Positions 9,944 through 19,770 of a stretch of 64,000 nucleotides of DNA are shown here, piece by piece. The stretch spans positions 62,001 through 126,000 of the forward strand of contig CACXVS010000021.1 in NCBI GenBank assembly GCA_902771155.1, given 5' to 3'. Within the stretch, counting starts at the first letter, position 1, and each line of letters opens with the position of its first letter. The translations under genes and the position numbers were made by a program. The notes under the pieces were generated by a model. It was not told where the DNA came from. It did no database searches and saw only the letters and a list, made by a program, of their open reading frames with translations. Source of the DNA: an uncultured Prevotellaceae bacterium (GTDB lineage: Bacteria > Bacteroidota > Bacteroidia > Bacteroidales > Bacteroidaceae).

Positions 9944-9978
9944 TGTTATAAATTGTTTTAAGTTTCTATTATTGATTG

Positions 9979-10024
9979 CAAATATACATAATTATCCCGA
10001 AATTTCCAAATATTTCGGGATAAT
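9979..10024 (-). promoter_or_regulatory. Fused terminator (gene ending 10047) and promoter (gene starting 9943)
   Basis: Thirteen-base arms ATTATCCCGAAAT (9991-10003) and ATTTCGGGATAAT (10012-10024) form the terminator. TTTG (minus strand, 10007-10010) sits in its loop, 20 nt from TATATTTG (9979-9986). The stem is longer than in the sister units, but the spacing of the promoter boxes is kept. Confidence 0.8.
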
Positions 10025-10046
10025 TATTACAAATAAGGTGTAGAGA

Positions 10047-13000
10047 TTACTTAATCACCACCCGGCGGCCATTCTTAATGTAGATACCCTTTCTTGGGTT
10101 CTCAACACGCTGGCCCTGGAGGTTGTAATACACGTCGTTTGATTGATCATTGAAAATTGAAGATTGAATGTCAATCCCCGTTGTGCCGTCATCCTCACCA
10201 TTTATGCCACCAAAGACGGGGATGGCGATGACGTCGTCGTTTGCTTCGTCAGAGAGGATCATCTTACAGAAGGAATCCTCGCCATTCTTACCACGGACAC
10301 CGGAGGCGGCATCGCGCTTCGGGATCGGGAGGTAGCAGCGGTTGGCACCCATCTTCACTCCATCTGGGTTCGTCACCTTGTAGAAGCCCACACCGGCATC
10401 ACCCTTCGACAGGTAATAGTTCACGTAGTCAACACCGCCAATCTCCTCGTTGGTGTAGATGGTCTGGGCCGTCTCAGAGCCCACGAACATATTCTCATAG
10501 ATCGACTGTACCGAAGCTGTGGGAACATTGTAATCCCCTTCCACATCGGCCATCACCAGGATACCTGTCTGGGCAGGAACTTTCTTCACACGGGTGAGCC
10601 AGATAACACCTGTACTATAATTATAGCCAGTAGCCGTGTAAGCCTTCACACCCTGAGCATCGAGACTTGAGAAGTCGAGGTTCTTGCTCGTGAAATAAGG
10701 CACCTGCTTGGCGGCACTTACCTTGATGAGCTCGGTGTCGCCTGTGCTGCCATTGGCAGGAATCTCCGTCAGGATGGGCAGGTAACAGCGGTTGGCACCA
10801 ACCTTCACACCGTCTTCCTTCGTCACCTTGTAGAAGCCCACACCGGCATCTCCCTTCGACAGATAGTAGTTGGTATAGTCGCCATCGGTCGTATAGAGGG
10901 TTGTGCCCTCGAGCGTACCCTTGAACATATTCTTATAATAGACTTCGGATACACCGTCGATGGTAGGAATATCATAGTCGCCAGGATCACCCATCAGCAG
11001 GAAGCCCGTCTCGGCAGGTACCTGCTTCACTCTGGTGAGCCAGATGACACCCGTTGACTTATCGTACCCCGTTGCCACGTAGGCCCTCAGCTCGGGCTTA
11101 TCGGTGAAGTCGAGATTATACTCACTATAATAAGGCACTTGCAGAGCGCCGCTGATCGTAATGGTCTCTTCAGCTGGTGTCGGATCATCAGGTCCCCCAC
11201 TGCCTATTATGGTCAGCTTGCCATTCACATAACTGATGCCCGCAGGTGAATCACTGGTAGCTGTACACTGAACTGTAGGAAGCGTTGTCAGCACATCCTT
11301 TGTCTCACCATTCTTGAAACCTTCGTAGGTCAGGGTAAATACAGGATTTGCTTCACCCTGATTCTTGGAATACGTACCAGCCTTGATGGTCAGTGGAGCC
11401 TTCTTAATAGTCAATGTCCCGTTCTTGTATGTCACACTCTTGTTCTTCACACTGCCTTTCTCAATCGTTATGGTATATGAGCCGACGGGAGAGGTCTTTG
11501 TAGCCTCACATGTAATTGTAGGCACACCTGTTAGCTCTCCGCCTTCGGTCGTATATTCAAATGATGGCAATTCTTCACCATAGTGTATAGAATAGCTCTT
11601 AGCTGTAACGGTAATTGGATCAGGCGTACCAAGTTCGAAAGACGGCATATTAAATCCAGCCAACTCATTCGTTATCTCATTCATAGAAACAACATCCGTT
11701 GTTATCACATGATGTCCGTCCATTACTGATTCGGGCAGATCAATGGTTATCATTTCAGTCTCATTAGGAAGCAGAGATGTCTCAAATGTCTTGCTGTTCT
11801 TCTCAGAACCATCAATGGCCCATTCTACCTTATATGAGGTGATTGTCTCCAATGATCTATTTCGGATTGTTCCCTGTAATTTCATTCCTGTACCTCCCCT
11901 CGTTTGCGACATCGCTCTTGAATTCGATGGATCAATCGTCTTTAACTCACGGATAATGACACCCTCAGGCATACCTTCTCCCTCGATTGCGAAACGAAGT
12001 GGGAGTGGATGTGCCTGATCTTTGGGGCATGGAAGTACCCATTCTCCAGGAAGAAATCTTTTCTCTGGGTCACTATCGTCTTTACCCATAGCTCTTTGCC
12101 ATGATGCATCAAACACATATGTATCATCTGAGAACATAATACCTATCGTACCATGACGACCAACTCCAACATACAGGGAATCTCCAGTGATGGTATAAGG
12201 TTCGTCAAGTTTAACAGTATTCCACGCACCACGAATCACTTCAAATGGTTGCTTTACTAAATAATCAGTTCCAGGTTTTGTAACAAACACATATTCATAG
12301 TTTTCGAATCCATAGTCATTAATAGAACGACTGGGAGAATATACCTGAATATGAGTAATCTGACTTCCAATATATGCTTTCATTTCCTCTGCAGGCACGC
12401 ACATAGCATATTCTGCATCATTATCTCCCATACCGCTTGACATACCATAAGAGTTGACTGCATCGCCATGGCAATAGCCCCAAGTTACGAAGGGGGCTAT
12501 TGGCTGGTCATCAACAATCTTCCAACTCTTCCAAGGAGAGTTTTTATAGTAATTTAAACTACCCTTCGGAACATGAATGGTAGCTTTTGAATTCACGGGT
12601 ATATCTCCCTCTTCATGAACCACAGGAGGGTATGAAGATGGGAAATAAACATCTGTCAGGGCAGGTAAAGACTCGTCTCCCCATCTGACAGCAACCAACG
12701 AATTATACTGGAGAGCAGGATTGAGAATCTTAATAGTTTTCAATTCATTACAATCATGAACAATAGGATAATCCATAGTAATAGGAAATTCTATGTTCTC
12801 TAATGCATGACAGTAACTGATCTCCATGCTTGTTCCCTGTTTCACTGTAATGCTTTTGAGTTTAGGACATTTTGATACAATCAATCCATTTTCGGCTGAG
12901 GTGGTAATAGAAAGAAGTTCATCACAGTCTTTAAATGCATCATACTCATCCCTGGCAACAATGAAGGTATTCCCTTCAATTTCTATCTTGTTGGGTATAA

Positions 13001-14594
13001 CGATGTTACCAGAATATTTATCATTGATGTGATATGGCAAAACATGTGCCCACAAATTGCCAAACTCAGAGAAGCATTGGTATGTTACACCTTCATAATC
13101 AAATACACCATATTCATAATAATCACCGTTGTCATCGTCCACAGGATCTTCAAAAGTCAATGATTTCTCATTAATATGGACAATAATATGATGTTGTTCA
13201 AATCCTGAATCCAACATCCAACTGTCGCTTTCGCTATAACGGAAGATTGGCATAATCCGATAAGTGCCCTGTGGAATATCACTCCCGATATTTAGATAGA
13301 GGTGATAAGATTCGTTAAGAGGAAAAGTCTTTTGTTCTTGCCCCAAGACCTTAACAAGTCCTTTGTCATCGTATAGTCCATAACCAACAATATAAGTGGC
13401 ACCTTCAAAATCACTATATAAGTTACTAGAGAAATGGGCTTGTGGAAAAAAGTCTTCAGAGGAATTAGCCCGATACAGACTTCTCGTATCAAAATGACAG
13501 AGTTTTGTAATTACCGTCGAAGTATTGACATCATGAGCAGGTGGTTCCAAACCCAAACAAGCTTCTGTCATAGAGTTGTAAGGGAATGGCATCACATCCT
13601 CTGTCAAGCCTGTTAGCAGGAACAAGCCATCTTCATCTCCATCCCATCCCCAATTGATATGAAACAAACCATCTTTATAACCATCAACAACGAAAGCATG
13701 TCCGCCTGACGAACTACTAGACCCTGCATAATAAATAGGGCGGTTTGATACTAATTCATTGTAGATATGTTCTTCCCAGTGTTCAGCTGTAAATTTTTTT
13801 CCGCCCCATATGGTTGTGCTCTTACTATAACCGAACGCATTTAAGAATGCTTCATCAGGTCTCCCCGCACCAGATTCGTTTATACCATAATTCATGTTGA
13901 CAGATTGTCCGCAGTAAAGCATCAGACGAGCTATCTCATCATCAGTCATATTATTCCAATCAAATGATGTCGGGGATAACTGAGGCATGTCTATAGCATA
14001 ATTGTTTGTAGTTGTGTAAGCATCAAGGGCACTTGTATTTCCCTGCGGCCATTTGTGATAATTGATAACCTGTGCCATCGCAGTGGCAACACAACCTGTC
14101 AAACACTTTTGACCGTCAACTTCAGGACACATATTATTATATGGAGCACCCTGTCCCCAATGAGTTGTGATCAGAGGGTCAATCGCAGCTCTTGAGGGAG
14201 ACCCTCCCCTTGTTCTCGCTTTTGCCTTCACATTTGGTTCTAATGCAAGGCTATCAATAACATGCTGGTAACATGACAACAACCATCTTACATTACACGG
14301 TGCCTTTTCATAGATCAATTCACCATGATCGGAATACCCAAGAATATCTGCGGTACGGTCATCACCAGAAACAATAACGAAACCGCCCTTATTCTCAGCA
14401 TTAAAAATGAAGAAGGCATTTGACTCCGTTGAAGATTCAGAACGAGCCATAGATTTCGTGTGGTCAATCACAAGGCTCTTACCTTTCAGAAACTTCTGGG
14501 CTTTCTGTAGAGCCTGCTGTTCTGTGACCTTTCCTGCATTCGCGATGGTAATAGATACAATAACACCTAATAGGGATAGTAATAATTTTCTCAT
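10047..14594 (-). CDS. C10-family (streptopain-type) cysteine peptidase with Ig and tandem C-terminal modules
   Basis: 1515-residue secreted peptidase. Signal peptide 1-20; Spi-type inhibitory prodomain about 21-100 (VTEQQALQKAQKFLKGK, GFVIVSGDDR); C10 catalytic domain about 135-335 with nucleophile Cys168 in LTGCVATAMAQ and His299 in GGHAFVVDGYKDG, followed by FHINWGWDG. An unassigned region with some LRR-like strands follows. A beta-rich domain (about 700-880; VFVTKPGTDYLVKQPF) is shared with the C10 protein starting at 46813. MBG-type Ig domains span about 985-1140, two modules about 1140-1430, and the tail ends KGIYIKNGRRVVIK. The active-site residues are intact, so it is probably active after prodomain removal. 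Its promoter is at 14625-14655. The MBG-to-tail part is nearly identical to the gene at 19827-22832. Confidence 0.92.
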   Translation of the reverse strand: MRKLLLSLLGVIVSITIANAGKVTEQQALQKAQKFLKGKSLVIDHTKSMARSESSTESNAFFIFNAENKGGFVIVSGDDRTADILGYSDHGELIYEKAPCNVRWLLSCYQHVIDSLALEPNVKAKARTRGGSPSRAAIDPLITTHWGQGAPYNNMCPEVDGQKCLTGCVATAMAQVINYHKWPQGNTSALDAYTTTNNYAIDMPQLSPTSFDWNNMTDDEIARLMLYCGQSVNMNYGINESGAGRPDEAFLNAFGYSKSTTIWGGKKFTAEHWEEHIYNELVSNRPIYYAGSSSSSGGHAFVVDGYKDGLFHINWGWDGDEDGLFLLTGLTEDVMPFPYNSMTEACLGLEPPAHDVNTSTVITKLCHFDTRSLYRANSSEDFFPQAHFSSNLYSDFEGATYIVGYGLYDDKGLVKVLGQEQKTFPLNESYHLYLNIGSDIPQGTYRIMPIFRYSESDSWMLDSGFEQHHIIVHINEKSLTFEDPVDDDNGDYYEYGVFDYEGVTYQCFSEFGNLWAHVLPYHINDKYSGNIVIPNKIEIEGNTFIVARDEYDAFKDCDELLSITTSAENGLIVSKCPKLKSITVKQGTSMEISYCHALENIEFPITMDYPIVHDCNELKTIKILNPALQYNSLVAVRWGDESLPALTDVYFPSSYPPVVHEEGDIPVNSKATIHVPKGSLNYYKNSPWKSWKIVDDQPIAPFVTWGYCHGDAVNSYGMSSGMGDNDAEYAMCVPAEEMKAYIGSQITHIQVYSPSRSINDYGFENYEYVFVTKPGTDYLVKQPFEVIRGAWNTVKLDEPYTITGDSLYVGVGRHGTIGIMFSDDTYVFDASWQRAMGKDDSDPEKRFLPGEWVLPCPKDQAHPLPLRFAIEGEGMPEGVIIRELKTIDPSNSRAMSQTRGGTGMKLQGTIRNRSLETITSYKVEWAIDGSEKNSKTFETSLLPNETEMITIDLPESVMDGHHVITTDVVSMNEITNELAGFNMPSFELGTPDPITVTAKSYSIHYGEELPSFEYTTEGGELTGVPTITCEATKTSPVGSYTITIEKGSVKNKSVTYKNGTLTIKKAPLTIKAGTYSKNQGEANPVFTLTYEGFKNGETKDVLTTLPTVQCTATSDSPAGISYVNGKLTIIGSGGPDDPTPAEETITISGALQVPYYSEYNLDFTDKPELRAYVATGYDKSTGVIWLTRVKQVPAETGFLLMGDPGDYDIPTIDGVSEVYYKNMFKGTLEGTTLYTTDGDYTNYYLSKGDAGVGFYKVTKEDGVKVGANRCYLPILTEIPANGSTGDTELIKVSAAKQVPYFTSKNLDFSSLDAQGVKAYTATGYNYSTGVIWLTRVKKVPAQTGILVMADVEGDYNVPTASVQSIYENMFVGSETAQTIYTNEEIGGVDYVNYYLSKGDAGVGFYKVTNPDGVKMGANRCYLPIPKRDAASGVRGKNGEDSFCKMILSDEANDDVIAIPVFGGINGEDDGTTGIDIQSSIFNDQSNDVYYNLQGQRVENPRKGIYIKNGRRVVIK
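10310..11175 (-). repeat. Two tandem array modules of the C10 peptidase at 10047
   Basis: Copy A starts at ITISGALQVPYYSEY, copy B at IKVSAAKQVPYFTSK. A and B are distinct sequence types, and the same A-B order is kept in the other two-module genes of this group. Confidence 0.85.
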
Positions 14595-14624
14595 AACAAT
14601 TGTTGTTTTCAGTTAATATGCCGA

Positions 14625-14666
14625 CAAAGATAAACAAAAATCCCGAAACACACAAGCATTTCGGGA
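14625..14666 (-). promoter_or_regulatory. Fused terminator (gene ending 14693) and promoter (gene starting 14594)
   Basis: Arms TCCCGAAA (14641-14648) and TTTCGGGA (14659-14666). TTG (minus, 14653-14655) in the loop is 20 nt from TATCTTTG (14625-14632). Confidence 0.82.
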
Positions 14667-14692
14667 TTATTATGAATAATTAAGGTGTAGGA

Positions 14693-16306
14693 CTATCTTA
14701 CGATAACCTTTTTGCCATTCTTGATGTAGACACCCTTGCCTGGCTTATCCACACGCTGACCCTGGAGGTTGTAATAAACTTCTTCAAATTGAGAATTGAA
14801 AATTGAAAATTGAGAATTTATGCCTGTTGTGCCGTCATCCTCACCATTCATTCCACCAAAGACGGGGATGGCGATGACATCGTCATTACTCTCGTCTGAG
14901 AGGATCATCTTACAGAAGGAATCCTCGCCATTCTTACCACGGGCACCGGAGGCGGCATCGCGCTTCGGGATCGGGAGGTAGCAGCGGTTGGCACCCATCT
15001 TCACACCATCTTCGTTCGTCACCTTGTAGAAGCCCACACCGGCATCACCCTTCGACAGGTAATAGTTCACGTAGTCAACACCGTCGATCTCCTCGTTGGT
15101 GTAGATGGTCTGAGCCGTCTCAGAACCAGTGAACATATTCTCATAGACAGACTGTACCGTAGTCGTGGGAACACTGTACTCACCTTCCTTATCTGCCATC
15201 ACCAGGATACCGGTCTTGGCAGGAACCTTCTTCACGCGTGTCAGCCAAATGATACCAGTTTTGTAGTTATAACCAGTAGCCGTGTAGGCCTTCACGCCCT
15301 GAGCATCGAGACTCGAGAAATCAACATTCTTGCTGGTATAGTAAGGCACTTGCTTGGCAGCACTCACCTTGATGACCTCAACATCACCCTCAGCACCATT
15401 GGCTGGAATATCCGTCAATATCGGCAGGTAACAGCGGTTGGCCTTTATCGAGACACCATTTTCATTCGTCACCTTGTAGAAACCTACTCCACTCGCACCA
15501 CTTGACAGGTAATAGTTCGTATATTCACCTTCCGTCGTATAGATAGTGGTTCCTGTCAGCGTGCCCTTGAACAAATTCTTATAATAGACATCGGAAATGC
15601 CTGCAATCGTAGGAATGTCATAGTCACCTGGCTCACCAATCAACAGAAAACCCGTATTGGCAGGCACTTCCTTCACACGCGTCAACCAGATCGTTCCCTT
15701 AGCCTTATCGTAACCAGTAGCCACGTAAGCCTTCAAATCAGGCAGATCCGTAAAGTCAAGATTCTTGTCACTGCAATAAGGCACCTGCTTGGCTGAACTG
15801 ATGGTGATGGTTTGGCTTTCGCCACTTGCGATCTCAATGGAAACAGACTGATCGTCCATCGTATGCTGAGAACCATCGGGTTCAACAAATACCTGCGAAC
15901 AGATGTCACAAGTCTTAGTTGTACTACCATTGATATCGCCTGCCGTTAAGGTCAGATTCATCAACACACCACTTGTCCCTGAAAAAACAGAGTTGGTCAT
16001 GGAGTATGCAAGGAATCGATAGCGGTTGTTACCTAAATCAGCTGCATACAACTGGTGATCTGCCTTACGTCCGGCATTCAGACTCGCATCTCCAGCCACC
16101 TTCACACCATCTGGCAGAATCATGTCAAACTGGAATGCAGTGTAGTTTGCAGACTGATTATTCAGCTGAATGCTAATCTGCTTATTACTATTTGGAGCTA
16201 TCCGAATAGCACCAACAGACAAGTCGTCTGCATATATACTGGTCACAAAGAAAGCCGCCATGAACACAGCCCAGGTTCTTATCATATTCTTCATCGTTTT
16301 ATTCAT
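14693..16306 (-). CDS. Secreted cohesin-like protein with two C-terminal modules
   Basis: About 537 residues from the ATG at 16306; a second ATG at 16294 (MKNMIRTWAVF...) is equally possible and avoids overlap with the upstream gene. A TTG further up at 16321 is less likely. A signal peptide ending FFVTSIYA precedes a domain of about 130 residues that looks cohesin-like (NYTAFQFDMILPDGVKV ... NRYRFLAYSMTNSVFSGTSG ... GVLMNLTL), the beta-sandwich fold that receives dockerins. Two array modules (nt 15822-14950) and the tail (EEVYYNLQGQRVDKPGKGVY) follow. Third gene of an operon whose first gene carries a dockerin-like domain, so the two proteins may bind each other. The cohesin call rests on pattern only. 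Confidence 0.8.
   Translation of the reverse strand: MNKTMKNMIRTWAVFMAAFFVTSIYADDLSVGAIRIAPNSNKQISIQLNNQSANYTAFQFDMILPDGVKVAGDASLNAGRKADHQLYAADLGNNRYRFLAYSMTNSVFSGTSGVLMNLTLTAGDINGSTTKTCDICSQVFVEPDGSQHTMDDQSVSIEIASGESQTITISSAKQVPYCSDKNLDFTDLPDLKAYVATGYDKAKGTIWLTRVKEVPANTGFLLIGEPGDYDIPTIAGISDVYYKNLFKGTLTGTTIYTTEGEYTNYYLSSGASGVGFYKVTNENGVSIKANRCYLPILTDIPANGAEGDVEVIKVSAAKQVPYYTSKNVDFSSLDAQGVKAYTATGYNYKTGIIWLTRVKKVPAKTGILVMADKEGEYSVPTTTVQSVYENMFTGSETAQTIYTNEEIDGVDYVNYYLSKGDAGVGFYKVTNEDGVKMGANRCYLPIPKRDAASGARGKNGEDSFCKMILSDESNDDVIAIPVFGGMNGEDDGTTGINSQFSIFNSQFEEVYYNLQGQRVDKPGKGVYIKNGKKVIVR
14950..15822 (-). repeat. Two tandem array modules of the cohesin-like protein
   Basis: A-type copy (SSAKQVPYCSDKNLDF) then B-type copy (SAAKQVPYYTSKNVDF), followed by the KRDAASGARGKNGEDSF linker and the sorting-like tail. 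Confidence 0.85.
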
Positions 16307-19019
16307 TTCCCTTAGTTTCAAATATCATCTCTATTGAATCTCCTTCGCTACATGTATATGTGTTTGTAGTCATGGTTGTTTTGAGCTCTTTTATACCATC
16401 ATGAGAAACTACTTTTCTATCATATTGTGTTATCGTAGAGGTTCCATTGACGAAGCAATCATCATCACTAACCAGCCACCACCCACTATCTCTTAACACC
16501 AAATGGCCACTGAACGAAGCATTTGTTTTCATTGTAAGAGAGGGACCTGTATGATCGATTCCTTTCTCATCCTCATATGTTGTATTCTCAATTTTATCTA
16601 TTTCGTAATTTCCAGAGATATAGAAATAGCCCCAACCCTTCTCATCAGGTGACAATGTGCCAGAAACAGCAATCGTTTCCGTGGTAAAACCTTCATTATA
16701 AGTATCTGTGTGCGAGATACTGAATGCCCCGTCGTCCATACTTATAGGTTTTAAGGGGTCAGAATATCTACAATAGAAATTGGCATTGGGAAATTCTCCT
16801 TTACCATCTATTGAGAAATCATAAAATTTGGCATTTGCGTTTGGAGCTTGCACGATTGTCACAGGAGTTGAAATTTCAATAAAGGAAACATCTGCGCCAT
16901 TCGCTGAAAGCATATCGCATTCCATAGTTAACTTACGGAAAGGATCCATATTAGTCTTTACATTAGTAAAGTATAATTCTCCCTTGCCTTCACTTATCTT
17001 ATGATAACGAGCACCGAAATCCACATCCGCATAACGCAGCTTTTCATTCTCTTCTTCTGTGTAGCCGCCATAATGAAATGTCATGTCTGACATGTCTTTC
17101 AACTTCATGTTGGTTTCCACGTCCAGGCAGACCTCATCTCCCACATTATTAGATATTTCGATTGTGGTCGGTTTAACTCGGAAGTAGTCGCCTAACCAAC
17201 AGTTATAATCTGGCGAACCCTCAAATATCATATCACCGTATTTGAAGATTGGACGCAGACGGCCCTCACCATTAAAATTCGCTCGATGAGTATTAATATG
17301 AGGATAGTCAAGCAGGTTCTTGCTTTTCAACCACTCATCACCATAATACCATGACTCTATATATCCATTTACAGATTCTTCCCAGAAATCATCTATTAGT
17401 TCATATTCATTGGCATTTGTCTTCTTGAATACACGTATGCCTATTTGATAGGGGAAAAGAGTAGCACGGTCCTTACAAATAAGACCGACGTGTGGACCTT
17501 CCATCAAGTTTCCTTCGCTGTCGCGAGGATCCATTTCCTCTTTCCAACTGTCGAATTGAGGCAGCAGATATAGACTACAATCATCTATAACGCTGACGGA
17601 ACCTTCACCAAAGGTGAATTTACTTTCTCCACCAAAGAAACCCTTAGTTTTAGCTGTGGTCTCGAAATCAACCGACAGCGGAGCAAATGTTAGAGCTGAG
17701 TTCTTCAATGCATTATATACGCTTGCCCCATTTTTCATCATATCCGTGAAATTCAACTGTACAGCGCCACTCAGTTTCGGGCCAATATAGAGGTGTGTAC
17801 CAAACTCAGCCTCGAAAAACTTCGACAGCCATCGGTTTGTGCTTAGTGTAAGAGGCGCATGAACTCCAGCCTGCACAAATCCGTTAAATTCCAAATAATC
17901 GTTTATTTTACTGGTACCTGGTTGCTCAGCCTCAGCCTCGCCATCTAAACGTCCGTATGTAAGCGAGGGAATCCAATCGTCGTTAAACTCCAGTTTATGC
18001 CACACTTTTGCACCCGCAAGGTTAACAAGACCTGCAGAGAACTTGAGGTGTACATCTCCACGGGCAAAGAAACCGGGGATGTTGCGTAGTTCAAAAATGG
18101 GAGCGGCAGTAGGTATGGGAATGCCAGGAATATAATCAGAGGACGAATCGATAATCGTTGACAATTTGCCGTCAAACGTCACCCCCAGTCCAAATGCCAA
18201 ATCACTCGTAAAAGTCAAGCTAATGTAAATCGGATCAAGTAGATTAATATTATAACTACCTTTCAGAGACATGGCAACATGGGCGTTAACGTCGAATGAG
18301 ATTGTCAGATCTTCGTCAGCAACAAGGGGGAGATGACCGTTCAGGTCCATTTTAAGCAGTCGGAAGTCGAAGACATCACTGGCGCGTGTCTTGGCACTCC
18401 AGTCCCCCCTAGTCAGTTCCGGGACGCCTGCAACACGGCGGCGAACCATATTACCTGCCTTATCGTTATCAATTCGTTCGACACATACAAAGCGTTGGAA
18501 GACATCCTTGACACTCTCAATAGGCTCATAATAAACGAATATCTGAGTACTACCTGGTTCAACCCTTGTCACCCTGCCACTGAAGCCTTGATACATATCG
18601 AAGTCTATTAGCACGTCACCTTCACTTGGAATCAACTGCTCTGGAATAGAAGCATCAAGAGCCATTTGCATTGCTTCCTGGTTATGATATTTCACATATC
18701 CCAATACACCATCCTTTCTCACATCGTGTACATTCGGTCGAAATTCTATTGCCGGCTGAACGAAGCCAACGGAATCGATAGCTGTGAGCATAAAACGGTA
18801 AACGGAGTCGGCAGTAACGATCTCCTGAGACACAAAACTATCATGCTCAAAGCCGAGGGTGTCGAGTTTGGAGTATCTGATCTTCTGCACCTCGTCGTAA
18901 AAGAAACCATCGAAGTGACCATCATTCTGATAGACGTAGAAGGCATCCTGTGCCTGAACTGTCACAGCGGCCAGGGCCGTCAGCACCAAGCCCGCAAAAA
19001 TTCTCGATAAGTATTTCAT
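16299..19019 (-). CDS. Large secreted protein of unknown function, paralogous N-terminus to the LamG protein
   Basis: 906-residue exported protein. The signal peptide (residues 1-23, ending TVQAQ) is followed by an 80-residue domain (YVYQNDGHFDGFFYDEVQKI ... TADSVYRFMLTAIDSVGF) matching the N-terminus of the 1055-aa protein ending at 3329. The rest is beta-rich with no family I recognise and no type IX tail. Its ATG overlaps the stop of the dockerin-like gene (ATGA, 19016-19019), and its stop lies at the start of the cohesin-like gene. This is the same arrangement as the 7956/6496 operon: a small protein with a type IX domain, then a large protein with this N-terminal domain. It may be a partner retained at the surface by its tail-bearing neighbour, which is inference. 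Confidence 0.85.
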   Translation of the reverse strand: MKYLSRIFAGLVLTALAAVTVQAQDAFYVYQNDGHFDGFFYDEVQKIRYSKLDTLGFEHDSFVSQEIVTADSVYRFMLTAIDSVGFVQPAIEFRPNVHDVRKDGVLGYVKYHNQEAMQMALDASIPEQLIPSEGDVLIDFDMYQGFSGRVTRVEPGSTQIFVYYEPIESVKDVFQRFVCVERIDNDKAGNMVRRRVAGVPELTRGDWSAKTRASDVFDFRLLKMDLNGHLPLVADEDLTISFDVNAHVAMSLKGSYNINLLDPIYISLTFTSDLAFGLGVTFDGKLSTIIDSSSDYIPGIPIPTAAPIFELRNIPGFFARGDVHLKFSAGLVNLAGAKVWHKLEFNDDWIPSLTYGRLDGEAEAEQPGTSKINDYLEFNGFVQAGVHAPLTLSTNRWLSKFFEAEFGTHLYIGPKLSGAVQLNFTDMMKNGASVYNALKNSALTFAPLSVDFETTAKTKGFFGGESKFTFGEGSVSVIDDCSLYLLPQFDSWKEEMDPRDSEGNLMEGPHVGLICKDRATLFPYQIGIRVFKKTNANEYELIDDFWEESVNGYIESWYYGDEWLKSKNLLDYPHINTHRANFNGEGRLRPIFKYGDMIFEGSPDYNCWLGDYFRVKPTTIEISNNVGDEVCLDVETNMKLKDMSDMTFHYGGYTEEENEKLRYADVDFGARYHKISEGKGELYFTNVKTNMDPFRKLTMECDMLSANGADVSFIEISTPVTIVQAPNANAKFYDFSIDGKGEFPNANFYCRYSDPLKPISMDDGAFSISHTDTYNEGFTTETIAVSGTLSPDEKGWGYFYISGNYEIDKIENTTYEDEKGIDHTGPSLTMKTNASFSGHLVLRDSGWWLVSDDDCFVNGTSTITQYDRKVVSHDGIKELKTTMTTNTYTCSEGDSIEMIFETKGNE

Positions 19020-19675
19020 TGCTTGATCAGTTTAATGGTTTGACTTTCGTATTTTACCAGATAAACGCCATTGGGCTGATGGGCGACAGAGATGACCACA
19101 GGCTCTTCATCATTGCTGGTGACGGTCTCAAGCAGGCTTCCTTCAGCATTGAAAAGCTCCACCTTCGAGCCTTCCTTCAGGTTAATGATCGTCACAGAGT
19201 TCGTTGTCCGCTTGACCAATGCCTTGTGTAGGCTACGAGCCTTCGTTACGCCATTCGTTCCAACTCCCTCATAGGTATAGCGCAACACATCCGACATAGG
19301 ATACTCCACTGACGCGCTCTGCGTCTTGATGATAAGCTTGCCGTTCTGGAAGGTCGTCTCAGGCATCTCATTCAATTCATAATAAACTCTCGTGCCGTCT
19401 TTCTTCCACACAACAAGGATCGGGTTCTCGGAGTCGTTCTTGATCATATTGACGATGACCACGATGTCTGCGGCATTTATTTTGTCATCGCTGTTAGCGT
19501 CGGCATTCTTCGCATTGAAATGGTCGGAGGGCCTGTCCATAATGGCGTCACTGACCTCGAGGACATCGAGTTTGGTAACCTTCTTATCGTTATTGGCATC
19601 GCCCTTAATGACCTCTTGCGCGCCGACTGTAACAGCCGCTAGCACAAGCATTAGTGATAGGAGGATTCTTTTCAT
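19016..19675 (-). CDS. Secreted dockerin-like protein with type IX sorting domain
   Basis: 219 residues from the ATG at 19675, chosen because it begins a clean signal peptide (MKRILLSLMLVLAAVTVGAQ); an upstream in-frame extension to 19729 would include the promoter. Residues about 20-85 are a type I dockerin-like pair of calcium-binding loops, DANNDKKVTKLD and DANSDDKINAAD, each followed by a hydrophobic helix. The C-terminal 70 residues are a Por/type IX sorting domain (VELFNAEGSLLETV ... NGVYLVKYESQTIKLIKQ). First gene of a three-gene operon (dockerin-like, 906-aa protein, cohesin-like). Promoter at 19703-19733. Dockerin folds also occur in proteins unrelated to cellulosomes, so the pairing is a hypothesis. 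Confidence 0.85.
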   Translation of the reverse strand: MKRILLSLMLVLAAVTVGAQEVIKGDANNDKKVTKLDVLEVSDAIMDRPSDHFNAKNADANSDDKINAADIVVIVNMIKNDSENPILVVWKKDGTRVYYELNEMPETTFQNGKLIIKTQSASVEYPMSDVLRYTYEGVGTNGVTKARSLHKALVKRTTNSVTIINLKEGSKVELFNAEGSLLETVTSNDEEPVVISVAHQPNGVYLVKYESQTIKLIKQ

Positions 19676-19702
19676 ATAGTTCTTGGTTTTAATTACTTGG
19701 GG

Positions 19703-19744
19703 CAAAGATAAGAAAAAATCCCGAAACACACAAGCATTTCGGGA
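19703..19744 (-). promoter_or_regulatory. Fused terminator (gene ending near 19771) and promoter (dockerin-like gene)
   Basis: Arms TCCCGAAA (19719-19726) and TTTCGGGA (19737-19744). TTG (minus, 19731-19733) in the loop is 20 nt from TATCTTTG (19703-19710). Confidence 0.82.
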
Positions 19745-19770
19745 TTTTTATGATTAATAAGGTATAGGTA

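Noticed and set aside
19676..19729. Upstream extension of the dockerin-like protein
   Set aside because: It would place the start inside the promoter (TATCTTTG at 19703-19710) and put a non-signal sequence before a clear signal peptide.
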